The notes under the pieces are model-generated. The model worked only from the letters and a program-made list of their open reading frames with translations. It searched no databases and was not told where the DNA came from. Source: Panicum virgatum (Eukaryota > Streptophyta > Magnoliopsida > Poales > Poaceae). From it: a stretch of 64,000 nucleotides of DNA. Within the stretch, counting starts at the first letter, position 1; each line of letters starts with the position of its first letter. Of the stretch, positions 34,500-44,612 are shown in pieces. The DNA lies in contig NC_053149.1 in assembly GCF_016808335.1 (NCBI RefSeq), positions 27,091,339 through 27,155,338 on the forward strand, written 5' to 3'. The position numbers and the translations under genes are program-made.

Positions 34500-34941
34500 T
34501 GTAACACCCTAATTTAAATTTCGGCTTTTAATAATAAATTTAATTGGCTTTGATTTAATTTTCTCGATTTAATTTGCCTAGCCTTGCATTTATAATTTAT
34601 TTTTGCTTCATAAAGTAATTAAAATTTTTAGGTCAACATGTTGTGCATTCATGCTGGTGCATAATTTTATTTGATTGAGTGTGGTAGAGTTTGAATTCAA
34701 ATATGAATTTGGATTCAAATAGTTTTGAGTGGTGTTAGAATTAGAAAAACAAAAGAAATAGGAAAGGAGAAGGAACTCAAACCAGCCCTGCAGCCCAACC
34801 CAACCCGGCGGCCCAACCTGCTCTTTCCTTCCCTCTCCTCCCCAGCCGGCCCGCTTCCTCTTCCCCGTGGCCCAGCTCCCACCGCGTGGCCCAGCCTTTC
34901 CCCAGCGCACGCGGCCCAACTCGCCTCCTTTCCACTCACGG
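34500..34941 (+). repeat. 3' LTR of element F, first part
   Basis: Matches 28811-29255 of the 5' LTR nearly base for base, ending in the MULE target duplication TCCACTCACGG. The rest of the LTR is at 44613-47727. Confidence 0.92.
34931..34941. repeat. Target site duplication of the MULE, left copy
   Basis: TCCACTCACGG, repeated at 44613-44623. MULE duplications are usually 9 bp; CACTCACGG is the 9-bp core, and the two extra matching bases may be chance. Confidence 0.88.
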
Positions 34942-35293
34942 ACTTTTTTCTTTTTTATATTTAAAAAAAAATCAAAATTTCAAAAATATATGTCCGTTTT
35001 GAAAAATTTCAAAAATACCCCCCGGTCGCCCTATGGGGGGGCGATAGGGTCCTGTCGCCCAATCAACGGGCGACAGGACCCTAATGTAAATTTTTTTTTG
35101 GAATTTGCAAAGAGGTCCCTGGCCGGGGGGGAGAGGGCCTGTCGCCCCCCCAGGGGCGACAGGGGTTCTCCCACCCTATATAAGCCCTGGCTGCCATTCC
35201 CTTCTCATTTGAGCCTAAAAATTCAGAAAAAAAGAGAGGGGTGAGGAGAAGAAAAGCGGCGAAGCTCTGCCGAATTCCGCACTTGTGATCTAC
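34942..35293 (+). repeat. Left terminal inverted repeat of the MULE
   Basis: Pairs with 44240-44612. The outer ~110 bp match closely, from CTTTTTTCTTTTTTATATTT onward, and the inner ~80 bp (GAGAGGGGTGAGGAGAAG, CGGATTCCGCACTTGTGATC-type) also match; the middle, with its inverted GTCGCCC/GGGCGAC repeats, differs. A TATATAA box at about 35176-35182 could serve GRF gene 1. Confidence 0.88.
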
Positions 35294-35591
35294 CGGTAAC
35301 TTCCGTATGAATCCGTTGATATTGTATAATAATTTAATTTAATTAGCGGATTAGCTGAATTAGATTTGGTGCTTTAGAACACTCGTTTAGTATTACAATT
35401 TCAGTACTATTACAGACATGTTTTTAAATTAATTATGAATTAGAATAGAATTATGACAGTACCTTATTGATATTGCAGCATAAGACAATAGAATTATGAC
35501 AGTACCTATATTTTCACGCATCGATTTGGTATACGATAGGTGCATTATTAAAATCATTGTTCGTCATTTGGCGCACCACACTATAGCGCCA

Positions 35592-36151
35592 ATGTCTTCG
35601 TCAAGATCAACCTACATTCCGTGGAGCAAGTGTGAAGCCACCGTACCCGAAGGTATTGATGTGCCAATGTGCTTCTGCGGTTCGTTATGCAAGTTCATGC
35701 AATCTGAGGTTTTAGGAGATGACTACGGCATGAGGTTCTTTATGTGTGAGAACTACGAATATGATCCACCTAAGCGATACGGCAAAGACCGGGCCAAGGT
35801 AGCAGGACAACAGACGCTATTTTTCTTTGTGACCTAACATTGAGTTATGATTCTAACTTTTGTTGGACAAAGTCTCCTCCACCTCTTTGTGATTTTATGC
35901 AGTGGTTTGACACCGTGCAGTCGCAGGAGGCAAAGGACTTTGTGGAACAACAAGCAAGGTGGGCCGCAGAACGTTGGCGCCGAATGAAGCACGAGGAACA
36001 GCAAGAGGAGAAGCGCAAGAAAGAGCAAGAAGAGATCCGCAAGAGGATGAAGGAGGTGGATCGTAAGGCGGCGGCGGAACGTGATGCTGATAGGGAGAGA
36101 AAGCGAGAGAGGGCACGCCGTGCGAAAGGAAGCCGGGCCCGAAGCAATTAG
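35592..36151 (+). CDS. GRF-like zinc-finger protein 1 carried by the MULE
   Basis: Two exons, 35592-35798 and 35873-36151, joined by a GT..AG intron in phase 0; 161 residues. Exon 1 holds CFCGSLC (Cys27, Cys29), then RFFMC (Cys52); exon 2 opens with SPPPLC (Cys75) and DFMQWFDT. This spacing, with RFF before the third Cys and W-D after the fourth, fits a GRF-type zinc finger, a nucleic-acid-binding module. The rest is a highly charged Arg/Lys/Glu coiled coil ending RAKGSRARSN. No stop or frameshift, unlike the neighbours. It reads away from the left terminal repeat, which has a TATA-like box about 410 bp upstream. Role in transposition unknown. Confidence 0.7.
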
Positions 36152-36667
36152 GAAGGGCAAATATCCTCGGTGCACTCAGTAGAGTAGTACCATGTAATCC
36201 CGGCATTTTACATTCCATAAGGCATGGTAGGTTTAGATGCAACAAGAAATTACCTTGTCGCGTGCACATGCCACTACAATTAGTTGTTTATGTTTTCAGT
36301 TGAGAGCTTGACTCTCTGTGTTGTAACTTTTACCATTAATTTGCAGTTGTAGCCGGGAATCTATGAAATCTTTGAACTTGTCCTTAATATTTCTGGAGCT
36401 TTTCATGTCACTAGAATACTAAGAAGCACACATTTAATTAATATAACGATAACAAATAAGAACTAAGAAATGCATTACATAATGTGAACCATCAAGTTTA
36501 CATCATAATACAACGGTAATGAAACACACATCACACATGCAGTGGCATGGCAGAACCCGTTGCAAACTACGGTAAATAGATTCTGGACTAACCTAGCATG
36601 CCTTAGGTAATTTAAAAAAAACACAACAAACACAACGATGCAGCATGTCACTAGCACTAGGGTACTC
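36152..36667. other. Spacer between convergent GRF genes
   Basis: No gene seen. AT-rich; holds the 3' ends of the two convergent GRF genes. Confidence 0.6.
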
Positions 36668-37374
36668 CTAGTAGCCGTACCCCCACGTAGCAAACTGTGT
36701 TGAGCCTTCTCCGAAGTATCCACCCATTGCAGGTGGTGCAGGCGGTGGTGCCGGAGGCGCAGAGCCCTTCTTCTTGTGACAAGGGCAGTTGCAGTAAGGA
36801 ATAGTGCATGGTTCATCCTGTGAACCGGCAGCATTGCTGGTATCATCATCTTTGTCGTCTTTGTTACCCTCGCTCACTTCCTCATAATGGTTCACCTTGC
36901 ATTCCAGATCAAAGATCTTTATCTGGAGGTACTCGATGAACTCCTGAACAAAATCAATTGGTGCAGGATCGACCCACCTAGTAAAACCACAGTTTTCTGG
37001 AGCATCGGAAGACTGCAAAACAAATTTCATATAAGGTGTCTCATTGAAGATAAAGAAATGAAACAACCGAGTATTACCCATGCGTGTGGACATTTAAAGA
37101 AACGCTGACCGCCATCCATCCCGTCGGTGCACATCTGCACTAAGCAGTCCTCACCATGTCTGCATTTTTGCCACGGTTCTCTACGGTTATCGTATTGTCG
37201 AAGAGGAGTTTCATTGGTAAATTCACTCTTGTGCTGTGGCGGAAACTCAAACACTGGTTCCGGAAAGGAATCAGGTCCAAGAGGCCCCTCCCATATTATG
37301 TGGTCTCCCTTTCTTCTCCCTTTTCCTTTCCCAAAACCGTAGTAATTCTTTCCGCTAGACCCACCTCCAGACAT
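36668..37374 (-). CDS. GRF-like zinc-finger protein 2 carried by the MULE
   Basis: Minus strand, two exons (37374-37078 and 37012-36668) with a GT..AG intron in phase 0; 213 residues. The start is ATG 37374 with a Gly-rich N-terminus (SGGGSSGKNYYGFGKGKGRR). The zinc finger is CRHGEDC (Cys71, Cys77), QRFFKC (Cys95) and then, after the splice junction, ENCGFTRWVDP (Cys107). The C-terminal half has a heptad-like stretch (IEYLQIKIFDLECKVNHYEE), an acidic region, and a CNCPCHKKK Cys cluster before a Pro/Gly tail. It is open throughout. GRF 1 and 2 differ greatly and so are not recent duplicates. The two may act as partners of the transposase, but nothing in the sequence proves it. Confidence 0.7.
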
Positions 37375-38230
37375 TGGGTATACAATGAGCTTTGGTGTTT
37401 GAGTGCTGCTGGGAGTTCACAAACTTCGGAGTATTTATTGGCGCACAAAGGTCTGATACCCGGAGTGTGGAGTGTAAATGCACCTAAAAAGCCTACATGA
37501 CAACACAGTGAAGAGGCTAGCTGACCTAACACTGAAAAGGCTAGATTCGATTATCGAAATGACTACTCGATGCATCTCTATGCATGTAGAGCATCTAAGT
37601 GCATGCAGACTCACAGCACTGCATTGCTGCCGCTCGGTCAATCGCGCCTAGATGCTGCCTTTCCCACTACACGCCATAGACCTTCACTGTAGAATGACAG
37701 GTCCGTCGTCCTCGCCAGAGAGACTGCTTTGAAGGTGAGCTGGTGTGGTTGCCGTGTTGTCACATATTTTTGAAATGGTGGAAGGGCACTGCTATTGGGT
37801 TGTCGTCTTTTGTCACGTATGTCTGGGCAAACAATGCGACATTTGGGAAACCCGTGATCGCCGTGCTGAGCAGTGGCAACCTGTGATCTCGTACTCACAG
37901 CTAGATACACTATGGTCCCTATTTTGAGCTATTTGAGCATGTCACGAAGTTTACACTGTATGCGGTAGTCGTCATCATCGTCGGCGGGATCTCGGCTGCT
38001 AACTCCTACTGCACCTAACTTGTCCTTCATTAAATCACGGAAAAAATTCGCAAGAACTTCCCTTATTTCACGAGAATTATGGAACCCACAAACATAACAA
38101 GTTCACATCAATAGTATCTATAGAAACAAATGACAAGTGAACTAACACAATCATAAACATCGGATACAAATAAGTGGTCCACAGCTATCTCATTACAAAT
38201 AAACATCAGAGATACAAACATCGGATATAT
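37375..38230. other. Intergenic stretch in the MULE
   Basis: No gene supported. It contains the upstream region of GRF gene 2 and the downstream region of the PMD gene. Confidence 0.6.
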
Positions 38231-41003
38231 CTAACCACCCCTATGGTGTCGGACCCTCTTAGCCCTCTGCTGGGCACGGACATGGCCCTCGGAGTAGGTG
38301 TGACGATCCGGAGACCTCACCTGTCGCTCAGGACACAAAAGGGGCTGCGGTGTCTGCTGCTGTGAGATCCCAAGTGGTGCTCCTCCTAGCTGTGAATACC
38401 CCAAGACATTGGGGTCACCGTGCGCGCTAGGTGAGTCTGGAGTTAGGATGTCGAGTTCGTCTAAGGTGAAACCCTCGTTATCTGGAACGAACGTACTCGA
38501 AACAAACCCTGCGTAACATATAAACGTAAACCAACATATGTTGCGTGGTAAATTAGTGAGTGCATTGAGAGAGTGTTATGTACCAGGTCGAAAGGAGGAA
38601 GAAGAAGGTCCGGCGCCCGCATCGGGGTAGAATCCTACGCATAAAATGCGGATGTTAGCGTACGCTCGTGTTTTTCGTCATGACATGTAGAAACCGAAAT
38701 ACGAAACATAAACTAACCTGTGTAGGCCGGTATCTGTGGCCCCGGTACCATCCCTGGATACGGTCCGCCAACTGGTGCTGTCCCTCTAAACATTCCAGTA
38801 TGGACGAACACAGTAGCTGGATCGTATCCTATTTGCGATATTAGAAAATATGTAAGAACACTTGATCTAATTTTAAAGAGATATCTACGTTACCTGTGAA
38901 GAACTGCGACGTCGGCCCGTGCACGGTCGACGGACACGGGAACGACGACGAGGCCTGGGATGACCCGTGGCTGTCTTCGTACTGCACACGGCTTCCCAAG
39001 TTGTGCACTACCTGACGCAACTGGTCATGCTGCCTCGACCATGCCTCTGTCTTCTCAAACTGGGTCATTGGGGATCCGGCACGTACCCTCGTCAGGTAAG
39101 TCGAGCAGTCCGTCTCCATCATGTTGCAAAGGCGAAACTGCATCCATTCAGTAAAGGAACAGTTAGAAACACATGAATTATCTTATGAATATTAATATAT
39201 ATATATGCAAATATGATCAAGAGACTCACCGCGCCAGCTAGTGCCTCCACGTGGTGCCAGGCATAGCCATCCTAAGGCCTCGCCTGGTGTGGCTGCGGGT
39301 GAGTGTCAACATAAACCAGACGAGCCCGAGTCCGGGGTAAGTACCAGGTGAGGTAAGCCCTAAAGGAGCTGTCTGTGTGTGGTACTGTTGGATGGACCAA
39401 GTGCTCGTCTGCCTGTTCCCATTGGTCCACCCACGGCTGCATCTTGGTGAGCCAATCATCAGAGCACGGCAAGCCACTCCTTGACAACCTACAAAAGTGG
39501 ACCACGAAGAATCGTTAGATTCGACAAGAATGTATAAGCCAAGTTCATTCATAATTACCTGTGGTCCTGACGACTGACACGCTCCAACGCGGTGGGCACC
39601 GGAAACTCCTGGAGCTGCCCAAACTGTCTCCTGACTCTCCAGGGGCAATATGCCTCAACCGCGATGTCATAAACCAGGACGGCTGTAGTAAGCCACAGGC
39701 TCGCATTCGCGGAGTAGTGCAACGACAGGCCTGCTGGTGCACGGGTAGCCACAGCCTCTGGGCTGTAAGGCTCCCAGACAACGTCCTCAAGCGTCAGCAT
39801 GTCGAGCTCTGAAACAAACTCAGGATATGCGTGTTTAACCTGCGCATGCGCCCCGGACCTCTGCAGTCCAAATAAGTAAAATTAAAAGTGCGCTAATACA
39901 TCATGTAACGATGAATAACAAAATTAGAATTGTTGCGAACGTACCTGATGCCAGATCCAGAGAGTTCCCATAGCGGGGCTGTCGTCCTCCTCGTCGCCGT
40001 ACATGGCCCCGAGGTAAGGCTCGTGGCTGACCATGGGCCGACCAACGGCTATCCTCTCGTATGACCAAAGTTGTAGCAGTAGTGGGCACCCCGCCAGGAT
40101 AGCGTTCCCATGTGTCTTCATGCAGCCGTTCGCAGAGTCCACGGTAAGTGGCTACAAGTACCGCCTCACCCCAGCTGTAGGCCGGTACGTCCTCATCTCC
40201 ATCCGCAATCTCCCGTGCATACGGAAGCAGAATCCTATCGACCGAGTTGCCATGAGTGTTGTTGAACATGATGTAACCAAACAACCAAAGTAGGCACCCC
40301 TCCAGCGATCTGGTCACACTGTACTCGTCGGCATCCGCAGCCAACAGGGCAGGCTGCATAAATAATTAAGATTAATGGTTTCAACTGACAATACAACATG
40401 TGAATTGTAACAATTAAATTTAAATATGCATTGAATACGTACTGTAAACTGTAGGAACTAGGTCTTCGAAGGACTTGCTGCTCGCGGGTGCGGGTTGATC
40501 GGACCTGCTTCTTCCACGCATTCAACCAAGGCAAAACGGGCCTCCAGGTCATCCTTCCACGAGGCCGCCACCACACGCGGATCTACAACCTCCCCGATGA
40601 TAGGGAGGCCGAGGAGGTAGGCCACGTCCTACAGCGTAGGAGTCATCTCCCCACACGGGAGGGGGAACGTGTGTGTCTCCGGCCTCCATGTGTCAACGAG
40701 CGCCGTCAGGAGGGATCAGTCGATCTGAATAGGCCCACCCTCGACAAGACGGCCCAGAGTCAGTAGACCGGCCTCATGTAACCTGCAATAAACAAAATTG
40801 TCGAAACAAAGGAATACCGACGAATACATAAGTGATAAACAATACTATTTCATTACATACCTATCAACCCAATCGTGGTGTATAGAGATCGCCTCCCCGG
40901 GTGGACGAGGACGTAGCACCTCTAGGGCTCAGTTCTCAACTGCTGCAAAGTAAGACCTGTGGCTCGAGTCGATAACTGGGTCTAGCAAGGAGTCCATCTC
41001 CAT
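38231..41003 (-). pseudogene. PMD (plant mobile domain) gene carried by the MULE
   Basis: Nine exons can be traced on the minus strand: 41003-40861, 40782 to about 40443, 40353-39945, 39860-39559, 39488-39230, 39137-38894, 38828-38718, 38634-38584 and 38518-38231, with GT..AG junctions (exon 2 end uncertain). The domain is the aminotransferase-like plant mobile domain, of the phosphatase-7-long-form/MAIL1 type: WRPETHTFPLPCGEMTPTL, DVAYLLGLP, LLWLFGYIMFNNTHGNSVD, SWGEAVLVATYRGLC. Stops are at 40929-40931, 40716-40718, 40629-40631 and 39272-39274, with a one-base frameshift near 40135. The C-terminus is Gly/Pro/Arg-rich and basic. PMD genes occur in host and MULE forms; this one lies inside the inverted repeats and so would be mobile. 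Confidence 0.82.
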
Positions 41004-41239
41004 ACCTGCATTCAAAAATATATGAGAACACATAGGTACATATATGTTTCATACAAACTGGACGCGTAATATTTATACATTACAGATAAGTTCGATACAA
41101 ACTCCACGCACGATTACTACATATTACAGATAGGTTTGATACAAACTCCACGCATGATTACTACATATTACAGATATGTTCCATACAAACTGGATGCACG
41201 ATTACTACATATTACAGATATGTTCGATACAATTGTGGA

Positions 41240-43875
41240 TCATGACACCGAGTGCCTTCCACGTGCAATTCTCGTCGATGGTCGTCTGAACGTAGGAGGT
41301 GCTCCATCTCTGGGATTTCCGGAAGGACCGACGTCAGCAGCATCGTGAAGTGCATTTTGAGGACACTTCTTGTAGTTGTGACCCAATGCTCCACATTGGC
41401 TGCAACGCTTTTGTGTCTTGCTTGCTTCGGACTCGTCCATACCATTCCGAATACGACGTGTCTGATGACGGCCTTTGCCTTTCTTAGTGGCTGGATCAGG
41501 AATAAACATCTTATTCTCATTATCCTGAATGAAAGGCCCCACTATTCCAATCCCGTATACCTCATGTCCCCAGGTGGATACAACTGCTTCCTTGGTGAAG
41601 TAAGGTGAAACAAATACTCCTGGCTGCAACCCAGACTCTGCACATGCCGCAATGAGATGCGAGCATGGCAAATGCAATAACTTAGGCTTCATGCAGGAGC
41701 AAAAGGCTTTGCAATCTACTATAATCAAAGTCTCCTGTACCACCCTATCTCTACGGATACCACGACCAGTTCTATCCTTGCATAGAACCTCAAATCTATG
41801 CTCCATTGTACCTGTCGATATGACGCGGTGCAGTTTGGCCTTTTCAATCTTCTCTTGCATATATTGTGTCACTCTTGTGCAAAACTGAATTTGGGAGTTG
41901 CTGATGTTTATGTTTGCAGCCATGTAACACTCTCTGAAATACTTCATGCACCCATACATGATGAACTCAACAATTCCCACAAGAGGAAAGGCACGACAAG
42001 AACGCATAACCATATTGAAACACTCTGCATGGTTCGTTGTCTGAATACCATACCGTATTCCGTTGGTATCATAAAGGAATGACCATTTCTCCTTAGGTGC
42101 ACCTCGAATCCAGTGTGAAAATGGCTTCTCAATTGAATCCCTAGCCTCTGCAGCCTGACTCGTGCTTGTTCCTGATGCCCTTACCTTCACTAGCTCTGTA
42201 GTCAACTGATCAAGCATCTGCCATAATGCATTGAATTTTCTCTGTTAATTTTGGGTGCACAACCTCTTAAACATGTTCTTAAGATCCTTGTTCTTGAAGT
42301 GGTCATAGAAGTTTGCACCCGTATGCCTAATGCACCACCTGTTTTGGACATCGGGCCACAATGGAGGCGTTGTCGCAGTTCCATGTTGCAATTTCAGTAT
42401 TGATTGCAGCAGACCTGCATGCCTATCACTAATAAGGCACACATCTGGACGTGCAGCTACAACATGAACCTTCACTCGTTCAAGGAACCAATACCAACTG
42501 TCTAAGTTCTCATTCTCAACAAATGCAAATGCGAGCGGAACTATTTGGTTGTTGCAATCTATCCCGATTGCGGTGAGTATCTGACCTTTATACCTTCCAG
42601 TCAGAAATGTGCCATCAATGCAGATCACCGGAAGACAACACTGAAATGCTCTAACACAGGCACCTAGGCAAAAGAAGGCTCGTTGCAGAATACTTTGCCC
42701 CTAGTCACGGCTGGTACGAGGTATGTGTCATAAAAGCTTCCAGGATTTCTAGCAGCAACCTGGGATAACATACGAGGTAGGTTATCATATGATGCCTCGT
42801 ATGTGCCGAACTGCATCTTGAACACCCTTTGTTTAGCCCGCCATGCCTTCAAATAACTAATGGTGTACTGGTAAGTCTGCTCAATGTGTCGAACAATCAT
42901 TTTTTGCTCATAATTTAGGTTGTCCATAATCAACCCATATATTTGCTTTGCAACAAGGTCGCATGATATATTGCGATGCGAGAGAAGAAATTCTGACAGC
43001 AAACAAGTGTGCTCTATCACAATGGAACATTTCCAGTTCGACTTCCATTTTCCCTTGAATGCATGTACTCGCCATGGACATCCATCATTCACACACTTCA
43101 CCTCATATTCTTTACTGCCAGACTTTACGACTCTAAATTCTCATTTCAATGGTATTGCCCATAGTCTCACAGCATCTTTTACGGCTTCAATGTTTGGATA
43201 TGTTGCACCTTGCACTACCTCATTCCCTCTGTACTCCCACTCCTGATTTCGTACGTCTTCTGCGACATGACTACCAAAACCATGCTCCTTCCACTCTTTT
43301 GGCAATGAGTACTGCTCGTCATCAGATGAGCCCTAATATTCTTCCATCTCTATTGCGGTTTAGTCTTCTGCCTCCATCTTGTCCACAATGTTATGTATCA
43401 TCTCTCCCTCATCAGCAAGGCCCTGTGGTCCGATGTTTTGGTTCTCTATCTCTTCTGACTCATCTTGCTCAACATAGTTGGTCTCTCTTCGAATACTCGG
43501 AGTTGCTTGATCTGCACGATGTTGGATTTCATTTTGTGTCTTCTCCCGGATTTGAACAAGAATGGCCAGAGGCCACCCATGCTCTAGAGCTGCTTGCATG
43601 TACTTCTGCCAGTCATCAGTGCTGTGTATCATCATCAATTCCCATAAACCATTTTCTACCTCCCAATTAACAAGAGATTGGACGGTCATCACATGTGTCA
43701 ATGGATCAACACGGAACCCACGCTGCAGCCACTTACATATGGAACCAAAACTCCTTTCAAGAGGTTTATCTATGGCGCTAGATGTGCACTTAAAGGCAGA
43801 AAGGTCTACTCCATTTGGCCCATACAAAACATTGTAGTCATCATAAAATACTTGAAACTGCATCTTGCTCGACAT
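41240..43875 (-). pseudogene. mudrA: mudrA-like MULE transposase, broken
   Basis: Transposase of about 880 codons on one exon, starting at ATG 43875 near the right terminal repeat. N-terminal MuDR region (FKCTSSAIDKPLERSFGSIC, then a Cys/His segment CVNDGCPWRVHA). Catalytic DDE domain: CIDGTFLTG (first Asp), LISDRHAGLL (second Asp), TTNHAECFN (Glu). SWIM zinc finger CFCSCMKP...LPCSHL near 41690. C-terminal CCHC knuckle CSQCGALGHNYKKC. Stops are at 43360-43362, 43333-43335, 43141-43143 and 42245-42247, with one frameshift near 42690. All four stops fit C-to-T changes. Residues of the catalytic triad remain. It cannot make a full protein. Confidence 0.9.
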
Positions 43876-44239
43876 ATCTGTATATCACAGAATACTTATC
43901 GAGTTATACTCTTTACTTCACTACCTTATTCAATAATCTGTAAAAACTAAGTATGGAATTCAACTACAACATATAAGTATTCATAACTACATGATGACAC
44001 TCAAATTCTATACTGCATATGTGAAATTCTATTCTAAATCATAATTAATTTATAGACACGTCTCTAATAGTACTGCAATTGTAATAATAAACGTGTAGTA
44101 CTAATTTTCTAAACTAATTTACTACTACGTAACTAAAGTATCATTAAACTCCTACTTAAATGGTTCTACTATAGCACTAATTAAATTAAATTACTCTACA
44201 ATACCAATGGAAAAATACATAAACTAAATGAACTAACCA
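43876..44239. other. Upstream region of the MULE transposase
   Basis: AT-rich, no gene; lies between the transposase start and the right inverted repeat, and so would hold its promoter/leader. Confidence 0.6.
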
Positions 44240-44612
44240 GCAGATCACAAGTGCGGAATCCGGCAGGGCTTCGCTGCTTCCCTTCTCCTCACCCCTCTCT
44301 TTTTTTCTAGATTTTTGGTGGAATTTTTGGGCTCAAATGAGGAGGGAATGGGGGTAGAATCCTGTGGACGAGGCCCCCCTGTCGTGCCTATGGATGAGGC
44401 CCACCGGTCGATCGAGGGGGGGGGGCGACAGGGCCCCCTTGAACGCGCGCGCCCCCGGCCAGGGACCTCGTTGCAAATTTGAAGAAAAAAATTACATTTA
44501 GGGCTTGTCGCCCCCCCATAGGGCGACCGGGGTATATTTTTGAAATTTTTCAAAACGGACATATATTTTTGAAATTTTAATTTTTTTTAAATATAAAAAA
44601 GAAAAAAGCGCC
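44240..44612 (-). repeat. Right terminal inverted repeat of the MULE
   Basis: Reverse complement of 34942-35293 at its outer and inner parts. The middle section is longer and different, rich in G/C runs such as GGGGGGGGG at 44416-44425. The TATATAA box of the left repeat is not conserved here. Confidence 0.88.

Larger units (their letters stand above)
34942..44612. mobile_element. Element G: 9.67 kb Mutator-like element (MULE)
   Basis: Long terminal inverted repeats of about 350 bp, a 9-11 bp target duplication and a mudrA-type transposase identify a TIR-MULE. It carries four genes: GRF-like 1 (plus, 35592-36151), GRF-like 2 (minus, 37374-36668), PMD (minus, 41003-38231) and transposase (minus, 43875-41240). 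The transposase and PMD genes are broken; the two GRF genes read open. It lies in the 3' LTR of element F. Confidence 0.92.

Noticed and set aside
44416..44425. Long G/C runs (also 57357-57366, 61221-61232, 62684-62694) as assembly artefacts.
   Set aside because: The Athila ones recur at matching places in C and D, so they are real features; exact run lengths may still be wrong.
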